Of a stretch of DNA of 64,000 nucleotides, positions 31,713 to 41,637 are shown in pieces. The translations under genes and the position numbers were made by a program. This DNA is from Globisporangium splendens. Lineage: Eukaryota > Oomycota > Peronosporomycetes > Pythiales > Pythiaceae. Under the pieces are notes generated by a model. It was not told where the DNA came from and made no database searches. It saw only the letters and a program-made list of their open reading frames with translations. The stretch is from NCBI GenBank assembly GCA_006386115.1, contig VFIW01000027.1, positions 124,001 to 188,000 on the forward strand, written 5' to 3'. Each line of letters opens with the position of its first letter. Positions within the stretch are counted from its first letter, which is position 1.

Positions 31713-32682
31713 ATGCAGGCGACACTGGAAGCACCAGTCGCGTCGCCGCGCCGCGTGTGCGTCGAATGCGGCGCGTCGGTGCCGTTCCTCGTGCGCGACT
31801 ACGGGAAGGGAAACGTGCGCCTCGCGATCTGCGGCGCCTGCAACGAGGTCGCGGACAAGTACGTCGAGTACGAGAACATCCTGCTCTTCCTCGAAGTGAT
31901 GCTGCTCAAGCCGCAGGTGTACCGCCACGTGCTCTACAACCTGCCAGACCCCATGGAGAACGTGAGTCTTTGTGTGCGCTGCTGTCGTTGCTTTCGTTGT
32001 GCTTTGCGTGCATGCAATAATATACTCGTGGTGGCGTCTGTGGCTATTGAATGGATAGCGAACGGTGGTGAAGATGTTTGTGATCCTCGTGATGCTCGAC
32101 ATGAACGTGAAGGCGTATCTGATCGACCGCAAGGAGGGCGTGCTCTACAGCGCCGAGTCCATGTACCAGGATACGACGGCGATCTCGGGCTTCCGCATCA
32201 GCCAGTTCTCGCTGCACCTCGTGCTCATGGCGCTGCTGGAGAACGTCGTGTACTTTGCTGCCGTGCTGGGCATGATCTACCTCGACCCATTTGCACGGGG
32301 CTGGCGTCACAAACTGGAGACTGACAGCCAATCGATTCACTCGGGCACTGTTAATGGAGAATTGCCAGCACAAGCAAGCAGTGTGAGCACCGAGAGGCTC
32401 ACAAAGTACGCAAGCGCGATGTGCATCTCCAGTTTTGGCAAGATGTTTGCGCTCCTGACCGTGATTTGGGAGTACCACTGGACGTTCATCCACATGATCG
32501 GCGGCATCGTCTTCTTCTCGAACGTGCTGGGACTGCAGCTCTTCCTCGCGGATGGCGATCCGTCGACGACCAAATCGCTTTTCGTGATGGCGCTCGTCAC
32601 ACTGGGTCTCGCGTGCCGCTTTGCGGCGCAATTGGTCATGTACGCGCTCGGGAACTCCATCATGTTTTACGTGTTCGCATGA
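31713..32682 (+). CDS. ARV1: ARV1 sterol/lipid homeostasis protein
   Basis: Exons are 31713-31961 and 32059-32682, giving 290 aa. The N-terminal ARV1 homology domain has the paired CxxC zinc motif (CVECG and CGACN, residues 16-43), followed by DKYVEYENILLFLEVMLLKP and YRHVLYNLP. Exon 2 holds several membrane helices (VVKMFVILVMLDMNVKAYLI; FSLHLVLMALLENVVYFAA; LFVMALVTLGLACRFAAQL). ARV1 acts in ER sterol and GPI-precursor trafficking. The intron falls just after NLPDPMEN and keeps the reading phase. Confidence 0.92.
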
Positions 32683-32727
32683 TGGAATCCTGCTTTTTAA
32701 ATGGGAAAACGAACGGTAATTTTAACA

Positions 32728-33854
32728 ATGGGAGATGCTATTTTCTGCTGTGTATTTGTTTCACCGGCCGCATTCTGGTCTTCATGAAGACCCACAGCAA
32801 GGCAGGAGAAAAGTGATCGGCAAGGTCAAGTGCTGCTGCCGCAGTGTTAACCAGGAATTTGGTCGTGTCCACGCCGAAAGACGAGCCTCAGGACTTCAGA
32901 AGCAGCGTGGTGAGCACGGTGGAGCTGCCGCAGGTGTCGTCGGCACGCTCGTCGCATTCGTCCAGTCGAGGAAGTCTCTACTCTGCCGGCTCCAGCGCGT
33001 CGGAGAAAAGCAACAGAAGTCTGGATCGGAACCAGCGCAGTCATGCGAACATTCCATCGCGAGGAAGCAGCAACGACAGCGAGTATGGTGAAGATGAAGG
33101 AGATGATGACGATGAGGAGGACGATAGCAACGATGAGCATGGCACTGGGGACGACGAGGAACCACAGGAGTCGAGCGGCGGGCTCTGGGGCGAAGTCGAG
33201 AGTTTTCTCAATCGCCCGTCACCGAGTCTCTCAGCTCTCGCGAAGCCCGGCAAGAAATCCTCAGCCCCCCAAAATGTTTTACCGACACTGAAATCAGCAG
33301 ATCAACGACGAAAATCGACGTCGGAGCCCGAGAGCCAAGTCCTGCGAGTGGGTCGACCTGCGCGCGCGCTGTATCAAGCGGCGGGCAGTAAACCGAGTGG
33401 CGCGTCCAAGACGATCGATCCAAAGCTGCTCCAAGAAGCATTCGCGTATGCGCAAAAGGTCTCGATGATGGACTTTGAGGACGACCAGCAGCAGCCTGAC
33501 GTCGTGAACGATCGACACCATCTATTAGGACGCACCGACTCGCACAGTTTTTCTTCATCATCATCGTCTTCTTCTTTAAAAGACAGTGGTGCAAGTGGAT
33601 CCAGATCCTCTTCGACTCACGGCGGGGGGTCGGCTCATAGAAAGCAAACAGCGACAAAAGAGAGTGATCTGAAGAAGAAGAAAGCAGCGACGAAGTCGAG
33701 TGTGTATGGCGGCGGCGCCAAGCCACCAGCAGCGACAAAAAAGAAAAGCGAGCGGGGGATCAAGGAGGCGATGCAGTGGGACACTTCAAACGCGCCGGCA
33801 CCAGGAGACACGAGCGGCGATGGCACAGGAGCAGGGCGAGCCGCAAAACGATGA
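32728..33854 (+). CDS. Acidic, Ser-rich disordered protein of unknown function
   Basis: The large frame from about 32817 to 33854 has no ATG near its start. A small first exon 32728-32749 (MGDAIFC) spliced over a 95-base intron to 32845 gives a phase-correct 343-aa model, but this exon is a guess. The protein is rich in Ser, Asp, Glu and Lys, with an acidic run near residues 80-110, poly-Ser near 235 and basic patches at the end. The only protein-like segment is TIDPKLLQEAFAYAQKVSMM. Its TGA overlaps the ATG of the next frame (ATGA at 33851-33854). Confidence 0.5.
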
Positions 33855-34012
33855 ATCCGCAGGTGATGCAGTCCCTCGTGAGCAATTTCCAGAACGGGAC
33901 GACGCTGGAGGAGCTACGCAAGGAGCTGGCGGCGTCGCAGCAGAGCATGGCGCTTTCTCACCAAGTCCTCCACGAAGCAGCGAAATCACTCTTCCAGCCG
34001 AACAATCGTTAG
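33851..34012 (+). CDS. 53-aa helical ORF overlapping the previous stop
   Basis: This begins in the ATGA overlap with the preceding gene and reads MNPQVMQSLVSNFQNGTTLE, then ELRKELAASQQSMALSHQVL, ending at TAG 34010-34012. It is predicted to be one amphipathic helix with coding-like composition. In an oomycete a separate cistron is unlikely. It is more likely the true C-terminus of the previous protein, reached through an unrecognised intron or a one-base frameshift in the sequence. No family is recognised. Confidence 0.4.
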   Translation: MNPQVMQSLVSNFQNGTTLEELRKELAASQQSMALSHQVLHEAAKSLFQPNNR

Positions 34013-34068
34013 GCAGAAGGACCAGCGTTTTGATAAATATAACATAACTAACGACGCATGATTCCTCT

Positions 34069-34843
34069 TTATGTGTGGCTTGAGTGGTCGACGGTGGGAG
34101 GGAAGGTCGACCCGATGTCAGTAACGACGCCATGGACATTTTCCACGTCTTGCATCGAATGACAGCGAAGAGCCTCGATGGATGCGCTCAAGTGCTCCAC
34201 TTCCGCACATTCCTGCTGCAGCAGCTCCTGCAATTTGACTTTCTCGTCTTCCATCGCACGAAGGACCTCTGCACGCACGATCTCGTCTGGGGTCTTCGTC
34301 CCAACTTTTTGGTCTTTGGACGGACTTGCTTCGTTCCCCGCTGGCTCCCTGTTGAGGACAAAGTTTACACACACGGAGTCAGTATCATTGCCAAACCCTG
34401 CAGCCAGAGTTTGATGCAACAGAAACACACTCTTGCTGTTGTATGCTCGCTTCTGCGTCTCGAATGAGGCTTTCCAACTCCATGAGATCGGCGTTGATGT
34501 CATATTTCACACAAAGGGTCTCGAACGCTGTCTGCATTGTATTCAGCATCGCTAGCGTGCACACACACAACAGCTCACAGCAACTAGAAAATACCTCGAT
34601 CTTCTGCCGCAGACTCAGCAAGATCTGCGCGGAAAGCTCGTCCGCGTCCTCGACCTTTTGCTCTTCGTCGTCGTCGAGCAGTCCAAAGAACTGCGCCAGC
34701 AGCTCCGGATCGCCGCGGCATTCGGCTTCAAAGGTCACGCGGAGATCCACAGCCGACGCTTGGCTGACAGACACGTCCAGCGCCTTGCGCAGGATGAGCT
34801 GCATGCGCGTCATGCGCGCCGACGTCGTGCTCGCATCCGTCAT
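34069..34843 (-). CDS. Coiled-coil protein, Nnf1/PMF1-like kinetochore subunit (tentative)
   Basis: Exons are 34843-34595, 34531-34431 and 34348-34069, giving 209 aa. An N-terminal helical domain (MTRMQLILRKALDVSVSQAS) leads to LSAQILLSLRQKIETAFETL, CVKYDINADLMELESLIRDA and a C-terminal coiled coil (KVKLQELLQQECAEVEHLSA). The layout, the I..F..LC..YDI..L..LE pattern and the length (human PMF1 is 205 aa) recall Nnf1/PMF1 of the Mis12 kinetochore complex. Identity is weak, so this is a hypothesis. The gene shares a 267-base divergent region with the small membrane protein at 35.1 kb. Confidence 0.5.
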
Positions 34844-35110
34844 GCTTGCAGCTTCAACTTTGCCTGTTCAAATGAGTTTTCCGTCCATTTTCTCGGATTC
34901 TCCACCAATCATAATTCATTTCCACCTTTTACAGCTAATAGAAAACGACAGACTAGGAAACTAGCACAATTATTGGATTAAAGATCATATTCTTTCATCC
35001 AATCATTGTGCGTAGTTCTTCCCCAATGCAGACTTGGCACATTCTTTGTCGTTGCCCAAAAAGCGGAAACGTCCAAAGGAAGAGAAACAAAGCAAAGGGA
35101 GGAAGGAAGC

Positions 35111-35569
35111 ATGTGGTTCTCCAACTACCGCCAGAAGCTGCAGCTGCTCGTCATCGCGTTCTTCACCTTCGTCGCGTTCGGCGCGGCCAACGATGCCTGG
35201 ATGCCATGGGTGCGTGCCTCGTATTTCTCCCTTGATTTCGCCGTTCTCCCCGCACTGTTGTCTTCGTCGCGCGAGATCTTTCCCTGCAAGAGCGCCGCAC
35301 GCGGGATATGCTAGATGGACTACTAACTATTGCTTTGTTTGTTGTATATATGCGTGCGGTGTGCTGTTTGTAGGCGACGTTGGTGGTGTTCCTGTCGATG
35401 ATCTTATTAACCGACTTGCTGTTCCTCGACCAGTCGCAATTCCAGTACAATCCTGATTACAAGGTGCGTCAGCTTCATGCTCGTTTGTCCGTGTGCATGC
35501 TTGTCAGACCTTCCTAACAACCACTATTTCGCACAGAACTGGGCTCGGTCAGTGGATCCAAAGTATTAG
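35111..35569 (+). CDS. Small two-helix membrane protein (73 aa), unknown
   Basis: Three exons, 35111-35209, 35374-35463 and 35537-35569, all phase 0, have good GT-AG sites. The product starts MWFSNYRQKLQLLVIAFFTF and has two hydrophobic helices split by the first intron (LLVIAFFTFVAFGA and ATLVVFLSMILLTDLLFL). It ends QFQYNPDYK plus NWARSVDPKY. Small size, two helices and a polar tail fit an organellar or ER complex subunit, but no family is recognised. Three consistent introns in a short gene argue that it is real. Confidence 0.6.
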
Positions 35570-36631
35570 AAATGGACCGCTCTTTTGATCATCCGTTTCC
35601 ACAGTATCATAGCTCCAACAAGCAGGGTTCGTGCGCATATTCATGAAGGCAATTCTCGACGATATGCAGGGAGGAATCCCTGTTACTCGAAATTAACAGC
35701 GCATTCACAGCATCGAAGAAAGAAACACATGGTTTTTTTAAAATTCACCACTGCTGCATGGTTCGTGTGCCGTATTCGATGGGATTACTATTTTTTGGGT
35801 ATGCAAGCAGATCTTTTCACCCTTGCAGACGAAAAATCGATCGAGTCCAGGCTGTGTCCGTGGCGCTCTCGATGGCTTTTTAGAGGAATGGAAGTAGGCT
35901 CAAACGAGGTTCAAAGAGCGTTGTGGCTTCGTCATTGAGCAGGCAGGAAGAACATTTGGCACAAAGGCACATCTGGTGGTGAAATTCGAAAATCCAGGAT
36001 GAAGGTTTGAAAGTACCAGTCCAATATCCACTTCCAAGGTGCTGACTTCTCAAACGCAACTTCTGCTTTGGCAAATAATGCGCGGATTTTGCTGAAGTGA
36101 CGTTGCAGCTCCAAATCATGTCGATATTATCCTGCTGGCATATTGGTATGACCTGCCTGCAAGTGTCTACAGAGAGAAATCTGAAGCCAAAGGTGATTCG
36201 GTCAGTAAAGATCTGAAGAAGACCCCTTCAGTTGATGGCAAAAGAAAACGATATGTCGAGACCAAACTCAGGAAAGAATTTCCTCTCATCAGGCTCACAT
36301 ACAGCATGCAATGTTCGGTCAGAGAACCATGCTCTGTGGCTAGCACCACCGATTCGAAAATGCTGCGATTACAAAATGGAGTGTTTGCACCCGCCCACAC
36401 TGCTCAATGCTGCAAGTTGTCGCTGGGGTCACTGGAATGTTGCACTCATGGCTGCAAATCATTAATTCCGTGCTTCTCCCTTAATAAAAACATGCATGCG
36501 ACTGCAACTTCAACCACCCATGCCTATGCGCCTGGACTTTCCTACTCTCTGCAGCCGATAACACACAACACATCATCATCATCTCTCTGTTAATAATACA
36601 ACTTGCTTCACCACATCCGTCGCACATGGCA
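35570..36631. other. Convergent 1.1 kb spacer, possible element relic
   Basis: This lies between the small membrane protein and CdsA-type paralogue 3. A minus-strand frame at 35932-36114 (MELQRHFSKIRALFAKAEVA at its start) looks protein-like but is preceded by stops, so it may be a decayed element or gene fragment. No family was identified. Confidence 0.35.
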
Positions 36632-38362
36632 CTAGTCCTGAGGCAACTCATCTGGAGTGACACCGATGACGAGCGCGTAGTAGCGCGCAAACACGAGCGC
36701 TGCGAACATGAGCGCGTCGATGCGATCCAAGACGCCGCCGTGGCCGGGAATGAGTTTGCCCGAGTCCTTGATCCCCGCTGCGCGCTTCAACAGACTCTCA
36801 AATAGATCCCCGAGCCGTCCAACCACGACGCCGAGCACCGTGAACGCGATCTTCATGCCTGTGGAGCCAGGAACCACGAGCCAATACGACGCGAGCATCA
36901 TGGCTGCGATCCCAAACACGATCGCACCGAGCGTGCCTTCGTAGTCCTTGTTCTTTGACAGATGAGCTGCCAACGGGTTATAATTTGGGTATTTGAAGAA
37001 GGCTAGCGCCTTGCCTGTGATGTACGCGCCAGTGTCGGACGCCCACACGACGTAGAGCAGCGCGATGAGCAGTTTGCGATACAATGTCTTCTTGTCGTCA
37101 TCCACGAACGCCACGAGCACCGACAGGCTGCCGATAATGTAGATGAAGCCCAAGGCGTCGAGCGTGAAGTGGATGAACGCCTCCGTGCCGTTGCGACTCG
37201 TACTGAACCGGAAAAACAGAATCGCCGCGACACCAGCGAGGAACACCTGGACCGGTTCCACGGTGAGGCCACAGCTGAACTGGTTGATCGGACAGATCGT
37301 CGAATGCACCGTGAGGATCGTAAAGACCGCGTTCTCCGCGACGCAGATCACAGCGTAGCGCCAGTTGGGCGTGTAGCACGCGCAGAGCGCCGCCACGAAG
37401 TCCGTCGTGATCGTGTAGAACCATCGCGACTCGTAAAACTCGGTTTTGCGCAGCTGTGGGATGAGCGTCGCCGATGAGAGGAAGATACTCGACGAAATGA
37501 CGCCGAGGATGACCGACACGATGCCTGCTGCGAGCCAGTCGTGACCGCAACAGAAGCGGTCAGCGAGACCCGAGACGGCGCATCTCTTGGCGTTTCGTCG
37601 CCGGTCGTCATTGAAATCCGTCGCGCCACCTTGCTCCACGTTCATTCTGGGTGTCTCCGTTTCTGCTGCGCCTTCACTCTCCCGATGCTGGATTAAAGGC
37701 CGCCCGCGAACGTCACTCCCGCTTCTCTCCAGCCTATGGCTGCCTCTACTTCGCTGGGAATCCTCGCCATCCAGACTGCTTCTGCTGTTGTTGCTGCCCG
37801 TGCTGTGGTGCGACGTCGCGCTTTCACGATGATGGAGGGGCTGTCCTGCCATTGTTTGGCTCTCAAAAGCCTCCAGTCGACTCAATAATCGGTGCTGGAT
37901 GCGATTCGCTATACACGCGTACTCGTACGAGCACGCACTCGTGACGAAGCTGCACACTGTCGTGGTCGCGAACGCGGGCGACTGCCAGATGAAGAACGTG
38001 ACGAGCGGCGCGAGGATCGCAGCCGAGATGATCCGCTGGACCGCGTTCAATTTAAAGAAAATCACCACCTTCCTGGAAATCCGCGTCACCATCGATTCTC
38101 TGGGGTTATTAGTGCCGTGGGAAGGGGTCGCAGCTCCTCGCCGCTGATTGTGATTATGCTGGTCGTCTGAGACGGACGACACCTCCTGGAGATACGGGAC
38201 GCTCTCGTGCGGCGAGAACGGGCTGCTGGGATGCGGCGTGAGGCTCATCTCGAGCGTCGGGAACTCGCCGCTGGACGACCACGTTCCCGACCAGAGCGCG
38301 CGGTGGCCCGAAGGCGGCTGCGAGAGGCTCCCGCGGTCGCTGCTGAGCATGAGCGTAGGCAT
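36632..38362 (-). CDS. Phosphatidate cytidylyltransferase (CDP-DAG synthase), paralogue 3
   Basis: An intronless 576-aa protein starts MPTLMLSSDRGSLSQPPSGH. The cytosolic N-terminus is about 110 residues and Ser/Pro/His-rich, followed by membrane helices (IISAAILAPLVTFFIWQSPA). The active-site elements are complete: VVWASDTGAYITG, SKNKDYEGTLGAIVFG, LLKRAAGIKDSG and IPGHGGVLDRIDALMFAALV. It is closest to paralogue 2 in the shared ATTTVC...CSYEYA and WASD blocks. Like that copy it has a long Ser/Arg-rich loop after the YEYA helix (about residues 175-250). It should make CDP-diacylglycerol for phospholipid synthesis. Confidence 0.92.
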   Translation of the reverse strand: MPTLMLSSDRGSLSQPPSGHRALWSGTWSSSGEFPTLEMSLTPHPSSPFSPHESVPYLQEVSSVSDDQHNHNQRRGAATPSHGTNNPRESMVTRISRKVVIFFKLNAVQRIISAAILAPLVTFFIWQSPAFATTTVCSFVTSACSYEYACIANRIQHRLLSRLEAFESQTMAGQPLHHRESATSHHSTGSNNSRSSLDGEDSQRSRGSHRLERSGSDVRGRPLIQHRESEGAAETETPRMNVEQGGATDFNDDRRRNAKRCAVSGLADRFCCGHDWLAAGIVSVILGVISSSIFLSSATLIPQLRKTEFYESRWFYTITTDFVAALCACYTPNWRYAVICVAENAVFTILTVHSTICPINQFSCGLTVEPVQVFLAGVAAILFFRFSTSRNGTEAFIHFTLDALGFIYIIGSLSVLVAFVDDDKKTLYRKLLIALLYVVWASDTGAYITGKALAFFKYPNYNPLAAHLSKNKDYEGTLGAIVFGIAAMMLASYWLVVPGSTGMKIAFTVLGVVVGRLGDLFESLLKRAAGIKDSGKLIPGHGGVLDRIDALMFAALVFARYYALVIGVTPDELPQD

Positions 38363-38614
38363 CCGACGAGACTGCAGAAAGTAAATGCAGCGTCATCTGC
38401 TTGAGACCAGCCCTCCCTGTCAAGGTTCACCCGAAATGACCAAAATATCCATGGATTTACAATTTAATTACGGAAAATAGGCTCGATTTTTGAGACAGGG
38501 TGAGTGTGAATCAATTCGGAAAGTCCAGACAACAAAAGAGGAAAAAACCTCAGCGGGTGTTTTTTTTTACATACGCTCTGGCACTGTTTCAAGCACGTTG
38601 CTGTTGTTTACGTG

Positions 38615-39997
38615 TCACCACGGTTGCCGGTTGCCGACCACAGCGGCTACGTACTGGTAGATCATCTCGTATTGCTCCTGTTACAATTGTTACACATCCA
38701 AAAAAGCAACACACAAAAATTAGTGTCGTCAGCAGGTGGACGCACGAAGGACAACTCAACAAATGTACGCACCGGCGTCTGCACCATGCCCGGACGCTGC
38801 GAGCGGATACGGTGCACCACGCGCTGCACGTCCAGTGCGGCTGCAACTACGTCGTCGTTGTCTCCACCACTCGAAACAATCCGCAGCGCTCGCTGGAGTT
38901 CGTTCAGGATGATGTCAATCGCGATCACCGTCCCGGAGCGTCCGATGCCCGCGCTGCAATGCACTACGGTACGCGCGTCCACTCCGTGCGAGCGCGATGC
39001 ATGATCACGGTAGTCGTTCATCATCTCCAGCATGGGAGCAATGACTCGGAAATCGCGCAACACGCCATGATCCGGCCAAATCGTCAGCTGAAGCTGCTGG
39101 ATGATGCGACTGGACGATTCGTTCCCATTACCGTCCACCGTCCATATCTTGAATAATCGAATAATGAACCCATGCGACGCAGGGTGGTCTTCTTCGCCGA
39201 TAAGCTGCACGAAGACGCCTTTGAAATCCACGACCTTGCCCGCTTTATCCCAGTAGAGATCCGCTTTCCGTCGCTCGCGCTCGACAAAGTTCGTGAGCAT
39301 GAGGATCACATGCACGTTGCACTGCCAGACCATATGCCAAAAGTCACCGATCACATTCGGAATCGGCGCGCAGCACGCAATGTAGTTGTCGTCGACAAAG
39401 TTGGCGTTGATGTAGTCGCCCGCGGGACCATTGTCCGCGTTCACGAGGCGCACGCGGGTCTTCTCGAACGGCAGCACGTCTCTGTATCGGTTCTTCGCAT
39501 TCGTGAACTTCGTCTGCGGCGTGATCGCAGCCTGATACCATGGCGCTTTGTCGATACTCCAGCAAATCTCCATGTACTCGCACTCGAATCCCGAACGCGC
39601 ATTGCCGTTTGGGAGTCGAAGTTGGTCAACCTGAGCGAGGGAGCACGAGCAACACGGTTGGTTAATAGTTCTTAAAACATACTGACAATGATGAAAGTTC
39701 TCGCAACACTATTGTCTACCTTGATTAGAAAGTCTTGGAGCACTTGCGTGCATTTCGGCGGCAGATTCTGGCTGACCGAGAAGGTGCGACGCAGAAACGG
39801 GATCCCTGGAGAGCAACACACGTAGACAGACGCACATCCGGCATGAGCAACACTGTTCTTCGTACACTCACACATGCACATGCGCGTTGGGATGTACGCA
39901 TTTTCTTGCCTGAAAGCGACGCCCCCTCCCCCGATGATGAAGCCGCTGGATGGGCGGTTGCGTAGTGGCCGGCGCCACTTGTGGACTGAGCGCTCAT
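38615..39997 (-). CDS. Protein tyrosine phosphatase, classical non-receptor type
   Basis: Exons are 39997-39910, 39805-39720, 39630-38773 and 38677-38615, giving 364 aa. Exon 2 starts the PTP fold (PPKCTQVLQDFLIK). Exon 3 carries NRYRDVLPFEKTRVRL, DYINANFVDD, the WPD loop (TIWPDHGV), and the catalytic P-loop VVHCSAGIGRSGT with nucleophilic Cys and Arg. The last exon adds EQYEMIYQYVAAVV. It removes phosphate from Tyr in proteins. The first intron begins GCAAGA if the phase is kept, a GC-AG site. A GT site a few codons further also fits, so the first exon end is uncertain. Confidence 0.88.
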
Positions 39998-40547
39998 GGC
40001 CGCTCGAAAGCGCTGGAGACGACGCAACGCAACGCGACAGCGGGAAGCGCGAGCGTTGGGACGGATTCTCTCGAGCGCTCGGCGCGGTTCGTGGGAACTC
40101 TGCTCGGGTCGTTCGTCTTGCTTTGACGCCCGTGCTGAACTAATACAACAGAGAGTATTAGTTGTGATAGTTTATTTTGCTTTGAAGGTTGTGAAAGGAG
40201 AGGCAGTGTGAGGCAAGCAATCATTCCGAGAATTAGTTTATAAGGGCTTCAGAAAAACCACTCTGGAATGGTGGTAATTTGGAGTCGGAATGATGGTAAC
40301 GCTTTGTGTCAAACGCGAAGAGCTCAGCTGCATTGCGCCTTCCCTCTCTATTTTGGTTGGGTGTTTTAAGTGCACGCGCTCGCATGGATCAATGGCGGCG
40401 GTGAAACCAAGCCTTGCATGTTATTTTTGTCCCCAACACAGCTGCGGATGAGAAAAGAACGCCCCAAGTCCTTGTCGTCACAATGCGGCGTCGACATGTG
40501 TCGGCCACAATCGCTGACTCGGTACACTTTCTGTCTTCGTGACGAAA
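39998..40547. other. Spacer between the phosphatase promoter and the membrane-LRR region
   Basis: There are 550 bases between divergent features. A plus-strand frame 40370-40547 is open but without similarity. Nothing else was seen. Confidence 0.4.
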
Positions 40548-41283
40548 ATGACCTTCGTCTACACTGCTGGGGTACTATGGACGGTCGTGCTGTCGATCCA
40601 CGTCTTCACAAATGCGTTCTACGCCGCTGTGGCGTATGTCCCAAAAACCGTGTTGAGTGCGGATCCGCATTACGACTGTTCTCCGGTCGATTCAGACCTA
40701 CCAGCTCAGCGAATTTGTACCTCGACAATGGCTAAACCGCCTTGCAGTTGCTGCCGTCACAGTCAGCTGCTGGTCCACACCAGCAATTCAGCGGACACTA
40801 TCTTATCGGCCGCGACTCGAACTGATTTCTTGCCTTGTCCTCGACATCGCCCTCGATTTCATCTCGAGCATCGGAGTACCGATTGCACTAGCCATGCTAT
40901 TCGTGCCCGACTACGACCCCGAGATCACGAACTTTGAAGCCAGTCGGTGGTTGGATCTGGTTTGGTATGCGCACATGACCAACGAGTTTAAGCTTCTCTT
41001 CGTCCACGACTTTGGCAGCCGTGCGTTGTTTGCGACGACGCTCTTGCTTGGTTTGGACGATGTGAAGATGCTGGCATCTGATCCAAGCATCATAATCGCG
41101 CGACCTAAGCTCACAAAATCCGACAACCAACGAGTCCAGTGGTGTCGTAAGTTGAAGAAGCTTGCGCACGCGAGTTTGGTCGTCTGGGGCGGCGCAATCC
41201 TGGCAATCCACATTGAGGGTCTATTTCATCATAACTTATGCCAGAACTCAGCCTTTCGACATTCTCTTCTTTACGTTGGATGA
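40548..41283 (+). pseudogene. Membrane-LRR family gene, internally deleted copy 1
   Basis: The N-terminal helix (MTFVYTAGVLWTVVLSIHVF, then AFYAAVAYV and LSAD) is the counterpart of the next gene's start. Near 40660 the frame jumps to SIQTYQLSEF, which in the neighbour lies about 130 codons later, so a block of that size is missing. The body then runs WLNRLAVAAVTVSCWSTPAI, LVWYAHMTNEFKLLFV and FATTLLLGLDDVKML, ending at AIHIEG plus unrelated residues. The LRR part is absent. It is read as a decayed copy of an oomycete membrane protein family with C-terminal leucine-rich repeats. Confidence 0.7.
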
Positions 41284-41637
41284 AAAAGTAATTCTCGCAC
41301 ATGGAGGCTCTGACTACAGCTAATTGAGGTGAGCTTTGATGTTGCATCGATTTTCATCAGTTCGAAGAAGTACAAAATCACGGCGCTCTCAGCACGTTAA
41401 TCATGCAACGAAGAAAGAAAATCGGTATTTTACTCCTAAGAGGGCGAGAAAGCATGCGTTCTGATCGCATCTGATGACTTCATTCACACTTATTTCCAAG
41501 CATTTCTGTAAAGCAGAATCACAGCTTCATCGGTCAGTTGGTTAGCACCAAGAACAAACGTTGTTGATTCAGTGATTCTCCATATTGATCACTGCCAAGC
41601 CAGCCACCACACAGCACCATCTCCAGCAAGCCGCAAC
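41284..41637. other. Spacer between the two membrane-LRR copies, with dispersed repeat
   Basis: There are 354 bases. A 59-base segment at 41418-41476 recurs with about 85% identity at 45545-45605. No ORF is supported. Confidence 0.5.
41418..41476 (+). repeat. Dispersed 59-base repeat, copy 1
   Basis: The core GCGTTCTGATCGCATCTGAT and the flanking AAAATCGG...GAGGGCGAGAAAGC match the segment at 45545-45605 in the same orientation. The segment lies just downstream of the truncated membrane-LRR gene. Confidence 0.75.

Noticed and set aside
32784..32816. ATG at 32784 as the start of the disordered acidic protein
   Set aside because: It leads to a TGA after ten codons, and the only phase-correct intron would be about 18 bases, too short.
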